Notes under the pieces: model-generated
Seen by the model: the letters and a program-made list of their open reading frames with translations, nothing else
Told to the model about the DNA's origin: nothing
Databases searched by the model: none
Origin: Ruminococcus flavefaciens
GTDB lineage: Bacteria; Bacillota; Clostridia; Oscillospirales; Ruminococcaceae
Length of the DNA stretch: 59,680 nucleotides
Assembly: GCA_002309635.1 (NCBI GenBank)
Contig: DBXO01000015.1
Span: forward strand, 1,573 to 61,252
Direction: 5' to 3'
Made by a program: the position numbers and the translations under genes
Shown here: positions 8,334 to 14,119 of the stretch, in pieces
Position numbering within the stretch: the stretch's first letter is position 1
Layout: every line of letters begins with the position of its first letter

Positions 8334-9026
8334 TCAGTTCTTCATGTTGGGATAGAATGCAGGTGCTGCGTTTTTTATAGAGATTACAGCCATTTCTATT
8401 ACTTCGGGACAATAATAGGGCTTAACGATAAAGTTCATATCCTCAGCCTTTTTCAGCATTATATATCTTCCTTGATTATTTGCTGTAAAATAGCCCCAGA
8501 CATTATAGCCTTTGTTGGTCTTTTCCAAAGTGATACGCGAAATGCAAATCACACCCTTGTTATAAGTAAGCGGATCTCCGTTTTTATCTCTTACTATATT
8601 ATTTCTTCTGTTATATGGTGAAGTATGGAGTTCCTGCTTGTTTTTGGTGATATAGAAATTGAAGGCTGTTTCTTTGAGATGACCTTTTTTATTGTATATC
8701 CATTCATCATTCGGGTGAGACAGATTCTTGGGGCTTACATTAATAAAGTAACCATCCTTTTTATATCCGACAAAAATATCGCCTTTTTGGAATCTTACGG
8801 GGTATATCGTAGCATTAAGACTTGCTTCTTTTCTTACATTGCCGTCTTTTTGGGCTGTATAAAAGGTGTACTCAAAGCATCTGACTTCTGCTGCCTCAGC
8901 CTCCATAACATGAACAAGAGAACTTTCTGAAGCGGGATTATTGAGAGCTGAGGGAACAGCCACAAGCGCCGAGAGAGAAACGGCTGCGAGAGCGGTGCAG
9001 ATTGCTTTTTTGATAGTGTTTTTCAT
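8334..9026 (-). CDS. Secreted SH3-like domain protein
   Basis: 230 residues. The basic start MKNTIKK and hydrophobic core ALAAVSLSALVAV form a signal peptide, with a likely cleavage at E-A-E-A-A near residue 46. The mature part starts with a bacterial SH3-like pattern (G-N-V-R-K-E-A-S-L-N, K-G-D-I-F-V-G, then W-I-Y-N-K-K-G-H-L), a fold that often binds cell-wall peptides. The C-terminal 110 residues are unrecognised. The leader is a distant relative of the five conserved leaders nearby. Its promoter (9078-9146) has the same tandem-repeat architecture as the plus-strand promoters at 9850 and 10862, so it looks co-regulated. Confidence 0.65.
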   Translation of the reverse strand: MKNTIKKAICTALAAVSLSALVAVPSALNNPASESSLVHVMEAEAAEVRCFEYTFYTAQKDGNVRKEASLNATIYPVRFQKGDIFVGYKKDGYFINVSPKNLSHPNDEWIYNKKGHLKETAFNFYITKNKQELHTSPYNRRNNIVRDKNGDPLTYNKGVICISRITLEKTNKGYNVWGYFTANNQGRYIMLKKAEDMNFIVKPYYCPEVIEMAVISIKNAAPAFYPNMKN

Positions 9027-9077
9027 TTGTATCTTTCCTTTTTGTATGAATTTGAGGCTTCTGACCTCATGTATGCT

Positions 9078-9146
9078 ATATTATCACCCCACAGGAGCTT
9101 CGGCAATGAAAAAAGAGTGAACGGGCGCTTTTCCGGAGCGACAGGA
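9078..9146 (-). promoter_or_regulatory. Promoter with tandem 21-bp-pitch direct repeats, copy 3
   Basis: Minus strand: -35 TTGCCG (9106-9101), 17-nt spacer, -10 TAATAT (9083-9078). Upstream, CCCGTTCACTC (9125-9115) is identical to the proximal repeat at 9867-9877. A degenerate copy, TCCTGTCGCTC, lies exactly 21 bp further up (9146-9136). The gap from repeat to -35 (8 nt) is the same as in copy 1. This suggests a shared activator. Confidence 0.6.
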
Positions 9147-9148
9147 AA

Positions 9149-9202
9149 TTACGGAATACCGTAACTTTTATTATTATAAGAACGGGAACACGGTTTCCGT
9201 TC
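9149..9202 (+). promoter_or_regulatory. Two short inverted repeats upstream of the PG-binding gene
   Basis: TTACGG-AATA-CCGTAA (9149-9164) and an imperfect hairpin, GAACGGGAA with TTCCGTTC (9180-9202), lie between the two divergent genes. They could be operators or a 5' leader structure. No clear -35/-10 pair is visible for the plus-strand gene. Confidence 0.35.
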
Positions 9203-9233
9203 ATGAAAAAAATCAATGACAGGAGTTGTTACC

Positions 9234-9740
9234 ATGCCATATACGGAACAGCAGAAAAAAGAACATATCAGGGAGCTTCAGACCTACCTTTACGGGATAT
9301 CCCTGTTCGACAGGAGAGTTCCGCAGGTGCTCCCCGACGGAGTGTACGACAGGTACACAGAGGAGGCTGTGAAAGCCTTTCAGCGGGCATACGGTCTCCC
9401 CGACACAGGTGAGACCGATTCTGCCACATGGGACAGGATAGCCGCCATTTACCGCGATTATCTCGACGGAGCTCCCGCGGCGTACCATGTTTTTCCGTCG
9501 CGGAGCTACAGCCTGTGTACAGAGGACAGCGGCGAACTGGTCTATATCATACAGGCTATGCTGAGAAAGGCGGCGGAGTGGTATGACAATATGCCGAGAG
9601 TAAGCGTCAGCGGAGAGTTCGGCGAGGCGACTGCCGAAGCGGTAATGAGGTTCCAGAGCTGCTGCGGTCTTGCGGAGAGCGGCATCGTGGACTGTACCAC
9701 ATGGAACATGCTCGTGCGTTTTCTCGAAAACAAGCAGTAG
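9234..9740 (+). CDS. Protein made of two PG_binding_1 repeats
   Basis: 168 residues from the ATG at 9234, preferred over the in-frame ATG at 9216 because AGGAG (9221-9225) stands 8 nt ahead of it. The chain is almost entirely two peptidoglycan-binding repeats, about residues 8-68 and 88-165. Each has the V-x-G-x-F/Y-G/D-x-x-T-x-x-A-V-x-x-F-Q core and a closing T-W. No signal peptide or catalytic domain is visible. The repeats resemble those of the SleC-like protein 1 kb upstream, so it may be an accessory cortex-binding protein or a detached C-terminal piece. How it would reach peptidoglycan is unclear. Confidence 0.72.
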   Translation: MPYTEQQKKEHIRELQTYLYGISLFDRRVPQVLPDGVYDRYTEEAVKAFQRAYGLPDTGETDSATWDRIAAIYRDYLDGAPAAYHVFPSRSYSLCTEDSGELVYIIQAMLRKAAEWYDNMPRVSVSGEFGEATAEAVMRFQSCCGLAESGIVDCTTWNMLVRFLENKQ

Positions 9741-9766
9741 CCTTCGGGAGCGGATATGTATGCGGG

Positions 9767-9789
9767 GGGACGATGTTTTTCATCGTCCC
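9767..9789 (+). terminator. Intrinsic terminator
   Basis: GGGACGATG-TTTTT-CATCGTCCC (9767-9789) is a 9-bp perfect stem followed by TTTCTTT, downstream of the two-repeat PG-binding gene. Confidence 0.85.
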
Positions 9790-9849
9790 TTTCTTTATAA
9801 TAAGGTAGCGAAGTGCCCCGAAACAACGCAGGGAAAGGGAAAAGTCGCG

Positions 9850-9914
9850 TTCACTCCTTTTTGCTGCCCGTTCACTCCCGTATTGTTGCGAAAGAGGGGC
9901 GCGATGGATAAAAT
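9850..9914 (+). promoter_or_regulatory. Promoter with tandem 21-bp-pitch direct repeats, copy 1
   Basis: TTCACTCC occurs at 9850-9857 and again at 9871-9878, exactly 21 bp apart. The downstream copy ends 8 nt before a -35-like TTGCGA (9886-9891); a 17-nt spacer and TAAAAT (9909-9914) follow. Two helical turns between repeats next to a weak -35 is the classic layout of an activator site, for example for LytTR-type regulators. The regulator is not in the window. Confidence 0.6.
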
Positions 9915-10023
9915 GGTAAATGTAAGGTCGATACGAACAAAAACGACGGTGAAAAAAACGTCCGATATTCAGTTTGACCAATAAAAAATCAATATAATTT
10001 TATTACGAAAGGAAAGTAAAAAA

Positions 10024-10437
10024 ATGAAAAACGCAATGAAAAAGATCTCAGCGATCGCAATGGCTTTCACACTCCTCGGCTCAGGTACAGCTATCATCAA
10101 CAATGCAGCACCCAAGTTCGACAACTCAATCACAGCTTCAGCAGCATCACCCAACTACACATGTGCTTACTGGAATTACACAGCGCCCAATTCTAACGCA
10201 TGCTACAACAACGGCAGCAGCGGAAGCCGCGTAAAGTGGATACAGGCTGCTCTGAACTATGCAATGTACTGGGGCACATGGCTCGACGTTGACGGAAAAT
10301 ACGGTAACCTTACAAAGCAGCGCGTTAAGGACTTCCAGTGCATGGTCAATGATTACATGGGTTATCATGTTCTTGACGTTGACGGTATCTACGGTCCTCA
10401 GACAAACAGCTGGCTTCGCTCGTGGGTCGGTGCCTGA
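10024..10437 (+). CDS. Secreted PG-binding-like protein, shared-leader family member 1
   Basis: 137 residues. The first 41 or so are the family leader: MKN, two lysines, A-M-A-F-T-L-L-G, then P-K-F-D-N-S-I-T-A-S-A-A. The hydrophobic core and the A-S-A end fit signal peptidase I cleavage. The mature chain is one peptidoglycan-binding repeat: V-K-W-I-Q-A-A-L, V-D-G-K-Y-G, V-K-D-F-Q, then V-D-G-I-Y-G-P-Q-T. The ribosome site ACGAAAGGAAAG is shared word for word with other members. Likely exported by Sec and bound to cell wall or cortex. It lacks any catalytic domain, so its role is unknown. Confidence 0.72.
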   Translation: MKNAMKKISAIAMAFTLLGSGTAIINNAAPKFDNSITASAASPNYTCAYWNYTAPNSNACYNNGSSGSRVKWIQAALNYAMYWGTWLDVDGKYGNLTKQRVKDFQCMVNDYMGYHVLDVDGIYGPQTNSWLRSWVGA

Positions 10438-10459
10438 TCGGTAAACAAAAGCTTATTCG

Positions 10460-10481
10460 CTGCCCGGCAGCAGCCGGACAG
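10460..10481 (+). other. Intercistronic hairpin, copy 1
   Basis: CTGCCCGGC-AGCA-GCCGGACAG forms a stem with one mismatch between the two genes of the unit. The second unit has a differing sequence at 11504-11525 that still pairs through G-U wobbles. Selection for the RNA structure is therefore likely (attenuation, processing or stability). Confidence 0.55.
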
Positions 10482-10529
10482 TTTGAAATAATAAACCATA
10501 ATATTTTAATTACGAAAGGAAAGAAAAAA

Positions 10530-10769
10530 ATGAAAAACGTATTCAAGAAGCTCGCAGCAGCAGCAATGGCATTCACCCTCCTCGGAGCAGGTTCGGCAGC
10601 TATCAAGGACATCGCTCCCAAGACAGACAACTCTATCACAGCAAGCGCAGCTTCAGGCTACACATATGCATATGACGGATATGCTTCAAGATGGGCCGGC
10701 CGTCCGATGTACGCTGAGTACTATCAGGGACGTCCGACAGGCCGTTATACCTCAAATCCCTGGGGCTGA
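10530..10769 (+). CDS. Short Tyr/Gly-rich secreted peptide, shared-leader family member 2
   Basis: 79 residues; the start at ATG 10530 follows ACGAAAGGAAAG and gives the family leader (MKNVFKK ... A-M-A-F-T-L-L-G ... D-N-S-I-T-A-S-A-A). An upstream in-frame extension has no ribosome site. After cleavage near residue 41 only about 38 residues remain, rich in Tyr, Gly, Arg and Ala (for example Y-T-Y-A-Y-D-G-Y-A-S-R-W). No known domain. It is the second gene of the duplicated unit and ends in its own terminator. It could be a signalling or wall-associated peptide; nothing proves either. Confidence 0.62.
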   Translation: MKNVFKKLAAAAMAFTLLGAGSAAIKDIAPKTDNSITASAASGYTYAYDGYASRWAGRPMYAEYYQGRPTGRYTSNPWG

Positions 10770-10795
10770 TATCTGAACTGACATATAAGGAAAAT

Positions 10796-10824
10796 GCTCT
10801 CCTCACATGAGGGGAGCTTTTCTT
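10796..10824 (+). terminator. Intrinsic terminator, unit 1
   Basis: GCTCTCCTCA-CA-TGAGGGGAGC (10796-10817, one G-U pair) is followed by TTTTCTTTTT. It belongs to the recurring CTCCCCTC/GAGGGGAG set. Confidence 0.8.
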
Positions 10825-10861
10825 TTTGCCCCATTGCCGTCAGCTTTTTGCCTTCAGTCCG

Positions 10862-10926
10862 TCCGCTCCTGTTTTGCACCCGCTTACTCCCGATTTATTG
10901 CGGAAGGAGGGGCGCATGGGTATAAT
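10862..10926 (+). promoter_or_regulatory. Promoter with tandem 21-bp-pitch direct repeats, copy 2
   Basis: TCCGCTCC (10862-10869) and CTTACTCC (10883-10890) are degenerate copies 21 bp apart. They precede TTGCGG (10898-10903), a 17-nt spacer and TATAAT (10921-10926). Spacings equal those of copy 1, and the stretch GTAAGGTCGATACG downstream of the -10 is shared. Confidence 0.6.
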
Positions 10927-11030
10927 AATGAATGTAAGGTCGATACGGAAAAACAACAGGAAAAGCTCCCGTTATCCCGTATCACAGAAACGTAAAACCA
11001 TATTATTTTATTACGAAAGGAAAGTAAATA

Positions 11031-11447
11031 ATGAAAAACGTTATCAAGAAGATCACAGCAGCAGCAATGGCATTCACACTTCTCGGTGCGGGAACGACTG
11101 CTATCAATAATATAGCTCCAAAGTTTGAAAATACAATAACAGCAAGTGCAGCAGGTTATGACAACGATTACTGGAATCATACGAAGCCAGGAAGCGGAGA
11201 ATGTTTCGGTATAGGCAGCAAAGGCGATAAGGTCAAGTGGATACAGTGTGTTATGAATCATTTTTATGGTGTAATGGTATGGGTTGATGGAAATTATGAC
11301 TGGAGAACAAGAAATGCTGTAAGAAATTTCCAGAATTTGTTCAATGACGGATATTACGGACGTTGGGGAAGAATCGATGTTGACGGAATTTTCGGACCAC
11401 AGACATGGAGATCAGTTAATATTGCGCTTAAAAAATTCAGAAGGTAA
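11031..11447 (+). CDS. Secreted PG-binding-like protein, shared-leader family member 3
   Basis: 138 residues. The leader is nearly the same as in its neighbours (MKNVIKKIT, A-M-A-F-T-L-L-G-A-G, then P-K-F-E-N-T-I-T-A-S-A-A). The mature domain is a divergent PG_binding_1 repeat (V-K-W-I-Q, V-D-G-N-Y-D, A-V-R-N-F-Q, V-D-G-I-F-G-P-Q-T-W) and is the positional counterpart of member 1. Codon use in the mature part looks more A/T-rich than in the leader, which hints at different histories for the two halves. The ribosome site is ACGAAAGGAAAGTAAATA. Export is likely; function unknown. Confidence 0.72.
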   Translation: MKNVIKKITAAAMAFTLLGAGTTAINNIAPKFENTITASAAGYDNDYWNHTKPGSGECFGIGSKGDKVKWIQCVMNHFYGVMVWVDGNYDWRTRNAVRNFQNLFNDGYYGRWGRIDVDGIFGPQTWRSVNIALKKFRR

Positions 11448-11503
11448 TTACAGGGTATGAAGTATAACCATTAAAACAATTTTATCCTATTAAAGTATAT
11501 AAG

Positions 11504-11525
11504 CTGCTTGGCAGCAGTCGGGCAG
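11504..11525 (+). other. Intercistronic hairpin, copy 2
   Basis: CTGCTTGGC-AGCA-GTCGGGCAG is the counterpart of the hairpin at 10460-10481. Base changes between copies keep pairing through G-U wobbles. Confidence 0.55.
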
Positions 11526-11572
11526 CTTGAAATAATAAACCAATATTTTTAAAACGAAAGGAAAGTAAAAAA

Positions 11573-11815
11573 ATGAAAAATGTAATCAAGAAGATCACAG
11601 CAGCAGCAATGGCATTCACCCTCCTCGGAGTAGGCTCGGCAGTTATCAAGAGCGCAGCTCCCAAGACAGACAATACTCTCGTAGCAAGCGCAGCTTGTCA
11701 GTATCATGATGGCACATACGTTGCAGGTCGTTATATCAGCAACTTCTATGTACGTGGAAATTACAAGTACTGCTGTTGCTGTGGACAGCGTACAGGACGT
11801 GTTTACTATCGCTAA
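11573..11815 (+). CDS. Short Cys/Tyr-rich secreted peptide, shared-leader family member 4
   Basis: 80 residues. The leader (MKNVIKKIT ... D-N-T-L-V-A-S-A-A) is followed by about 39 mature residues with a cluster of four cysteines in five positions (Y-C-C-C-C-G) plus one at the cleavage site (A-A-C-Q-Y). A Cys right after A-S-A-A could also be read as a lipid-anchor cysteine, but the preceding residues are not a standard lipobox. Cys-rich short exported chains may bind metal or form disulfides. It is the second gene of duplicated unit 2 and ends at the 11834-11862 terminator. Function unknown. Confidence 0.62.
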   Translation: MKNVIKKITAAAMAFTLLGVGSAVIKSAAPKTDNTLVASAACQYHDGTYVAGRYISNFYVRGNYKYCCCCGQRTGRVYYR

Positions 11816-11833
11816 GCTTTATTAAGAACAAAA

Positions 11834-11862
11834 AACTCCCCTCAGACGAGGGGAGTTTTTCT
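11834..11862 (+). terminator. Intrinsic terminator, unit 2
   Basis: AACTCCCCTC-AGAC-GAGGGGAGTT (11834-11857), followed by TTTC. The core is the same as the element at 12147-12173. Confidence 0.85.
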
Positions 11863-11890
11863 GCATAGTGGGGGAGGTTCCCCGCATGGC

Positions 11891-11919
11891 TTGACAAATG
11901 ATGGAATTTGTTATATAAT
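11891..11919 (+). promoter_or_regulatory. Perfect consensus promoter for the 36-residue micro-ORF
   Basis: TTGACA (11891-11896), 17-nt spacer, TATAAT (11914-11919). It predicts a start near 11926 and a 24-nt leader before the ATG. Confidence 0.88.
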
Positions 11920-11949
11920 TAATACATAAAAAGAAAGGAAGTGAACAAA

Positions 11950-12060
11950 ATGCAGTTTCCATTTCTGGCTTTTCTGCCTATGCCTCTTTTAATGGCTTGG
12001 GAAGAAATCCAGCCGATATTGCATGAGGCTATTCAGCAGTGCATTGACGCTATATTCTGA
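11950..12060 (+). CDS. 36-residue hydrophobic/acidic micro-protein
   Basis: This ORF is too short for routine calling but has every sign of a gene: a consensus promoter at 11891, AAAGAAAGGAAGTG before the ATG, and a terminator straight after the stop. The peptide starts MQFPFLAFLPMPLLMAW and continues with a charged amphipathic stretch (E-E-I-Q-P-I-L-H-E-A-I-Q-Q-C-I-D-A-I-F). The first half could sit in a membrane; there is no cleavable signal peptide. The roughly 165-nt transcript could alternatively act as an RNA. It lies within the leader-family island but does not share its leader. Role unknown. Confidence 0.6.
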   Translation: MQFPFLAFLPMPLLMAWEEIQPILHEAIQQCIDAIF

Positions 12061-12068
12061 TAAGAAGA

Positions 12069-12095
12069 GGCTCTCCGTTCAGGGGAGCTTTTTTC
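12069..12095 (+). terminator. Intrinsic terminator of the micro-ORF
   Basis: GCTCTCC (12070-12076) pairs with GGGGAGC (12082-12088), followed by TTTTTTCT, 9 nt after the stop codon. Confidence 0.8.
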
Positions 12096-12146
12096 TGTTT
12101 AGTTGACGAGCAGCAGGCTTGAATGAGGACTTAACAATGATACATG

Positions 12147-12173
12147 CTCCCCTCAGACGAGGGGAGTTTTTTT
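12147..12173 (+). terminator. Orphan terminator with no gene in front
   Basis: CTCCCCTC-AGAC-GAGGGGAG (12147-12166) plus seven Ts. The core is the same as the unit 2 terminator, but only about 55 nt of non-coding DNA separate it from the previous terminator. It may be the remnant of a lost duplicate unit. The stretch 12174-12314 up to the ATPase gene holds no other clear feature beyond a weak TTGAAA/TATTGT pair. Confidence 0.65.
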
Positions 12174-12314
12174 GTTTCAATGCAGTCTGTGGCTGAAAAA
12201 CATGGGGTAAAAAATCCACTTTGGGTGTATCTTTTTCGATATTCAACGGTTTTGCATTGAAAAACGGCTCATTCCGGCCCTATTGTGAAAACACTTTTAA
12301 GGAGGAGCTTCACA

Positions 12315-13295
12315 ATGGAGAAAAAAACAGGCATATACAACATGGCGCACATCAGGGAGACCAGTACGGAATGGCTGTGGTACCCCTATATCCCTTACGG
12401 CAAGGTGACTATTATACAGGGGGACCCGGGAGAGGGCAAGACCACTCTTGCTCTCAATATCGCTGCGGCGCTCACAAGGGGCAGGAGCATCACAGGCTCC
12501 GGGACCGACCCTCACACGGGGCAGGAGCTCTATCCGCTTCCCGTTATTATCCAGTCTGCGGAGGACGGACTTGCCGACACCATAAAGCCCCGTCTCCTTG
12601 CGGCAGACGCCGACTGCGGCTACATCAGCGGAGTTGACGAGAGCGCCTACCCTCTCAGCATAACCGACGGGCGGCTTGACGAGGTCCTCAGGCTCACCAA
12701 TGCAAGGCTGATAATACTTGACCCGCTTCAGGCTTATCTCGGACCCGAAGTGGACATGCACAGGGTAAACTCCATACGTCCCGTGATGACGTATCTGTCC
12801 AATATGGCGGAGCAGTTCGGCGCTGCGGTGATACTCATAGGTCACATGAACAAGAATATGGGTACCAAGGCGGCTTACCGCGGTCTCGGCTCCATAGACC
12901 TGACAGCAGCGGCAAGAAGCGTACTGCTTGTGGCAAGGGACAAGAGGGACGAGGACAGGCGTATAGTCATGCAGATAAAGAACTCGCTTGCGAAAGAGGG
13001 CAGGCCTGTGGCGTTCAGGCTGGGTGAGAACAACAGCTTCACCTACGAGGGGGAGTGCGAGGCAGACCCCGACAATATCCTTATGGGGATAGCTCCCCCA
13101 CAGCCGAAGCAGACAGACCTTGCAAGGCAGTTCCTCATGTCGGAGCTGGGCGGCGGCGAAGCAAAGCCCGTGAAAGCACTGACCGAAAAGGCGGAGACAC
13201 TGGGTATCGGATATGAAACATTAAAAGTTGCCAAAAAGATTCTTGGTATAGTATCAGACAAAGTAGAACGGGCATGGTACTGGAAACTGAAATAA
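12315..13295 (+). CDS. RecA/RepA-like AAA ATPase (AAA_25 type), orphan
   Basis: 326 residues from ATG 12315, chosen because GGAGGAGCTTCAC precedes it; an in-frame extension upstream has no ribosome site. Walker A is G-D-P-G-E-G-K-T-T (36-44). Walker B is L-I-I-L-D-P-L-Q-A-Y, and a G-H-M-N-K sensor motif follows. This matches hexameric helicase-type ATPases such as plasmid RepA and phage or ICE replication proteins. The C-terminal 80 residues look like a small winged-helix-type tail. No primase, integrase or relaxase lies nearby, so it is probably a replication gene left from a mobile element. An inverted repeat with GGTAAAG words follows it. Confidence 0.72.
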   Translation: MEKKTGIYNMAHIRETSTEWLWYPYIPYGKVTIIQGDPGEGKTTLALNIAAALTRGRSITGSGTDPHTGQELYPLPVIIQSAEDGLADTIKPRLLAADADCGYISGVDESAYPLSITDGRLDEVLRLTNARLIILDPLQAYLGPEVDMHRVNSIRPVMTYLSNMAEQFGAAVILIGHMNKNMGTKAAYRGLGSIDLTAAARSVLLVARDKRDEDRRIVMQIKNSLAKEGRPVAFRLGENNSFTYEGECEADPDNILMGIAPPQPKQTDLARQFLMSELGGGEAKPVKALTEKAETLGIGYETLKVAKKILGIVSDKVERAWYWKLK

Positions 13296-13297
13296 TG

Positions 13298-13390
13298 TTT
13301 ACCTCTTTCTTCCTTTACCTATTACTTTTCGTATGAATCATCTGCTGTCAGATCATAAATAACAGGTAAAGAGATAAAGGGGTAAAGAGG
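13298..13390. repeat. Imperfect inverted repeat with GGTAAAG words
   Basis: The left arm (13298-13320) contains TTTACCTCTTT and TTTACCT. The right arm (13364-13390) contains AGGTAAAGAG and GGGTAAAGAGG. The arms are about 45 nt apart, directly behind the ATPase stop. It could be a replication or recombination site of the former element, or only a weak stem. Confidence 0.4.
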
Positions 13391-13410
13391 CAGTGTGCAG
13401 GGACACAATA

Positions 13411-13438
13411 AAAAGAGGCGGATATGCTCCGCCCCTTT
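13411..13438. terminator. Probable terminator between convergent genes
   Basis: GGCGGA (13417-13422)-TATGC-TCCGCC (13428-13433), flanked by AAAAGA on the left and CCTTT on the right. Confidence 0.6.
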
Positions 13439-13470
13439 GCAAGTTGCTATTTACTGAAAATCAGCTTTTA

Positions 13471-13875
13471 TTATCCATATATCCTTCTATTAACTGATTT
13501 GTATAATATTGGAATATATTCTCCATACATTGTCTGTCCCCATACATAAGAATTGTCTTCTGCACAAACATATGAATGCTTTCTACTTAATTTAAAATTA
13601 TTTTTAAGCGTAACCTTGCTTCTTTGCCTATAATAACGCATACGATTCGAGTTTACGTTGGTGTATTTTCTTGAATAGATTCCCGGATAGAGTTCAACTT
13701 TGAAGACAGCGCCATATTTATTAATCTCACCAGTAGGGGAGAGAATAAGTGTATCGGCATAAGCAACGATAGTGTTGTCTGTCTGTGGCGCAATAGCCTT
13801 TGTTAAAGCCGTACCTGTACCGAGGAGTGTGAAAGCCATAGCGAATGCAGCAAGCTTTTTAAATGCGTTTTTCAT
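13471..13875 (-). CDS. Secreted SH3-like small protein, shared-leader family member 5
   Basis: 134 residues on the opposite strand from members 1-4 and 1.6 kb away, yet with the same leader: MKNAFKKLA, A-M-A-F-T-L-L-G-T-G, then P-Q-T-D-N-T-I-V-A-Y-A. The mature part has Arg/Lys/Tyr-rich beta strands (R-M-R-Y-Y-R-Q-R-S-K-V-T-L) and resembles a bacterial SH3 domain only loosely. It is expressed from a perfect consensus promoter (13932-13960), not the repeat-type promoter, so it may be constitutive. Exported by Sec and probably wall-associated; function unknown. Confidence 0.65.
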   Translation of the reverse strand: MKNAFKKLAAFAMAFTLLGTGTALTKAIAPQTDNTIVAYADTLILSPTGEINKYGAVFKVELYPGIYSRKYTNVNSNRMRYYRQRSKVTLKNNFKLSRKHSYVCAEDNSYVWGQTMYGEYIPILYKSVNRRIYG

Positions 13876-13931
13876 TTCTAATACATCCTTTATATAATAT
13901 TTAAAGTCATAAATATGACCTTATGTGTTAA

Positions 13932-13960
13932 ATTATACATATAAGTTTTCATTTTGTCAA
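13932..13960 (-). promoter_or_regulatory. Perfect consensus promoter
   Basis: Minus strand: TTGACA (13960-13955), 17-nt spacer, TATAAT (13937-13932), about 55 nt upstream of the start codon of the gene at 13471-13875. Confidence 0.88.
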
Positions 13961-14036
13961 TAGCTTTTCGTTAAATGAGCAATAAATGCATAGTGCAAAG
14001 GGTTCGGGCGGCAATATCAGCCTTACAGGCTTAAGA

Positions 14037-14065
14037 TTGACTTTATAATAAAAATGTGATATAAT
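14037..14065 (+). promoter_or_regulatory. Promoter of gltX
   Basis: TTGACT (14037-14042), 17-nt spacer, TATAAT (14060-14065). Confidence 0.85.
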
Positions 14066-14119
14066 AAATTAAATGTTGTCTGTCAGCAGGCAGGCTATAA
14101 TATGCAAAGGATTGATAAT

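Larger units (their letters stand above)
9846..10831 (+). repeat. Tandemly duplicated two-gene unit, copy 1
   Basis: The order is: repeat-bearing promoter, PG-binding secreted protein (10024), intercistronic hairpin (10460-10481), short secreted protein (10530), terminator (10796-10817). The same five parts recur in the same order at about 10862-11862. Leaders, upstream regions and hairpins are recognisably alike, while the mature coding parts have diverged strongly. Confidence 0.65.
10862..11862 (+). repeat. Tandemly duplicated two-gene unit, copy 2
   Basis: Same order as the unit at 9846-10831: repeat promoter, PG-binding protein, hairpin, short peptide, terminator. The duplication is old enough for the mature parts and promoter repeats to have drifted, but leaders and ribosome sites stayed close. 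Confidence 0.65.
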
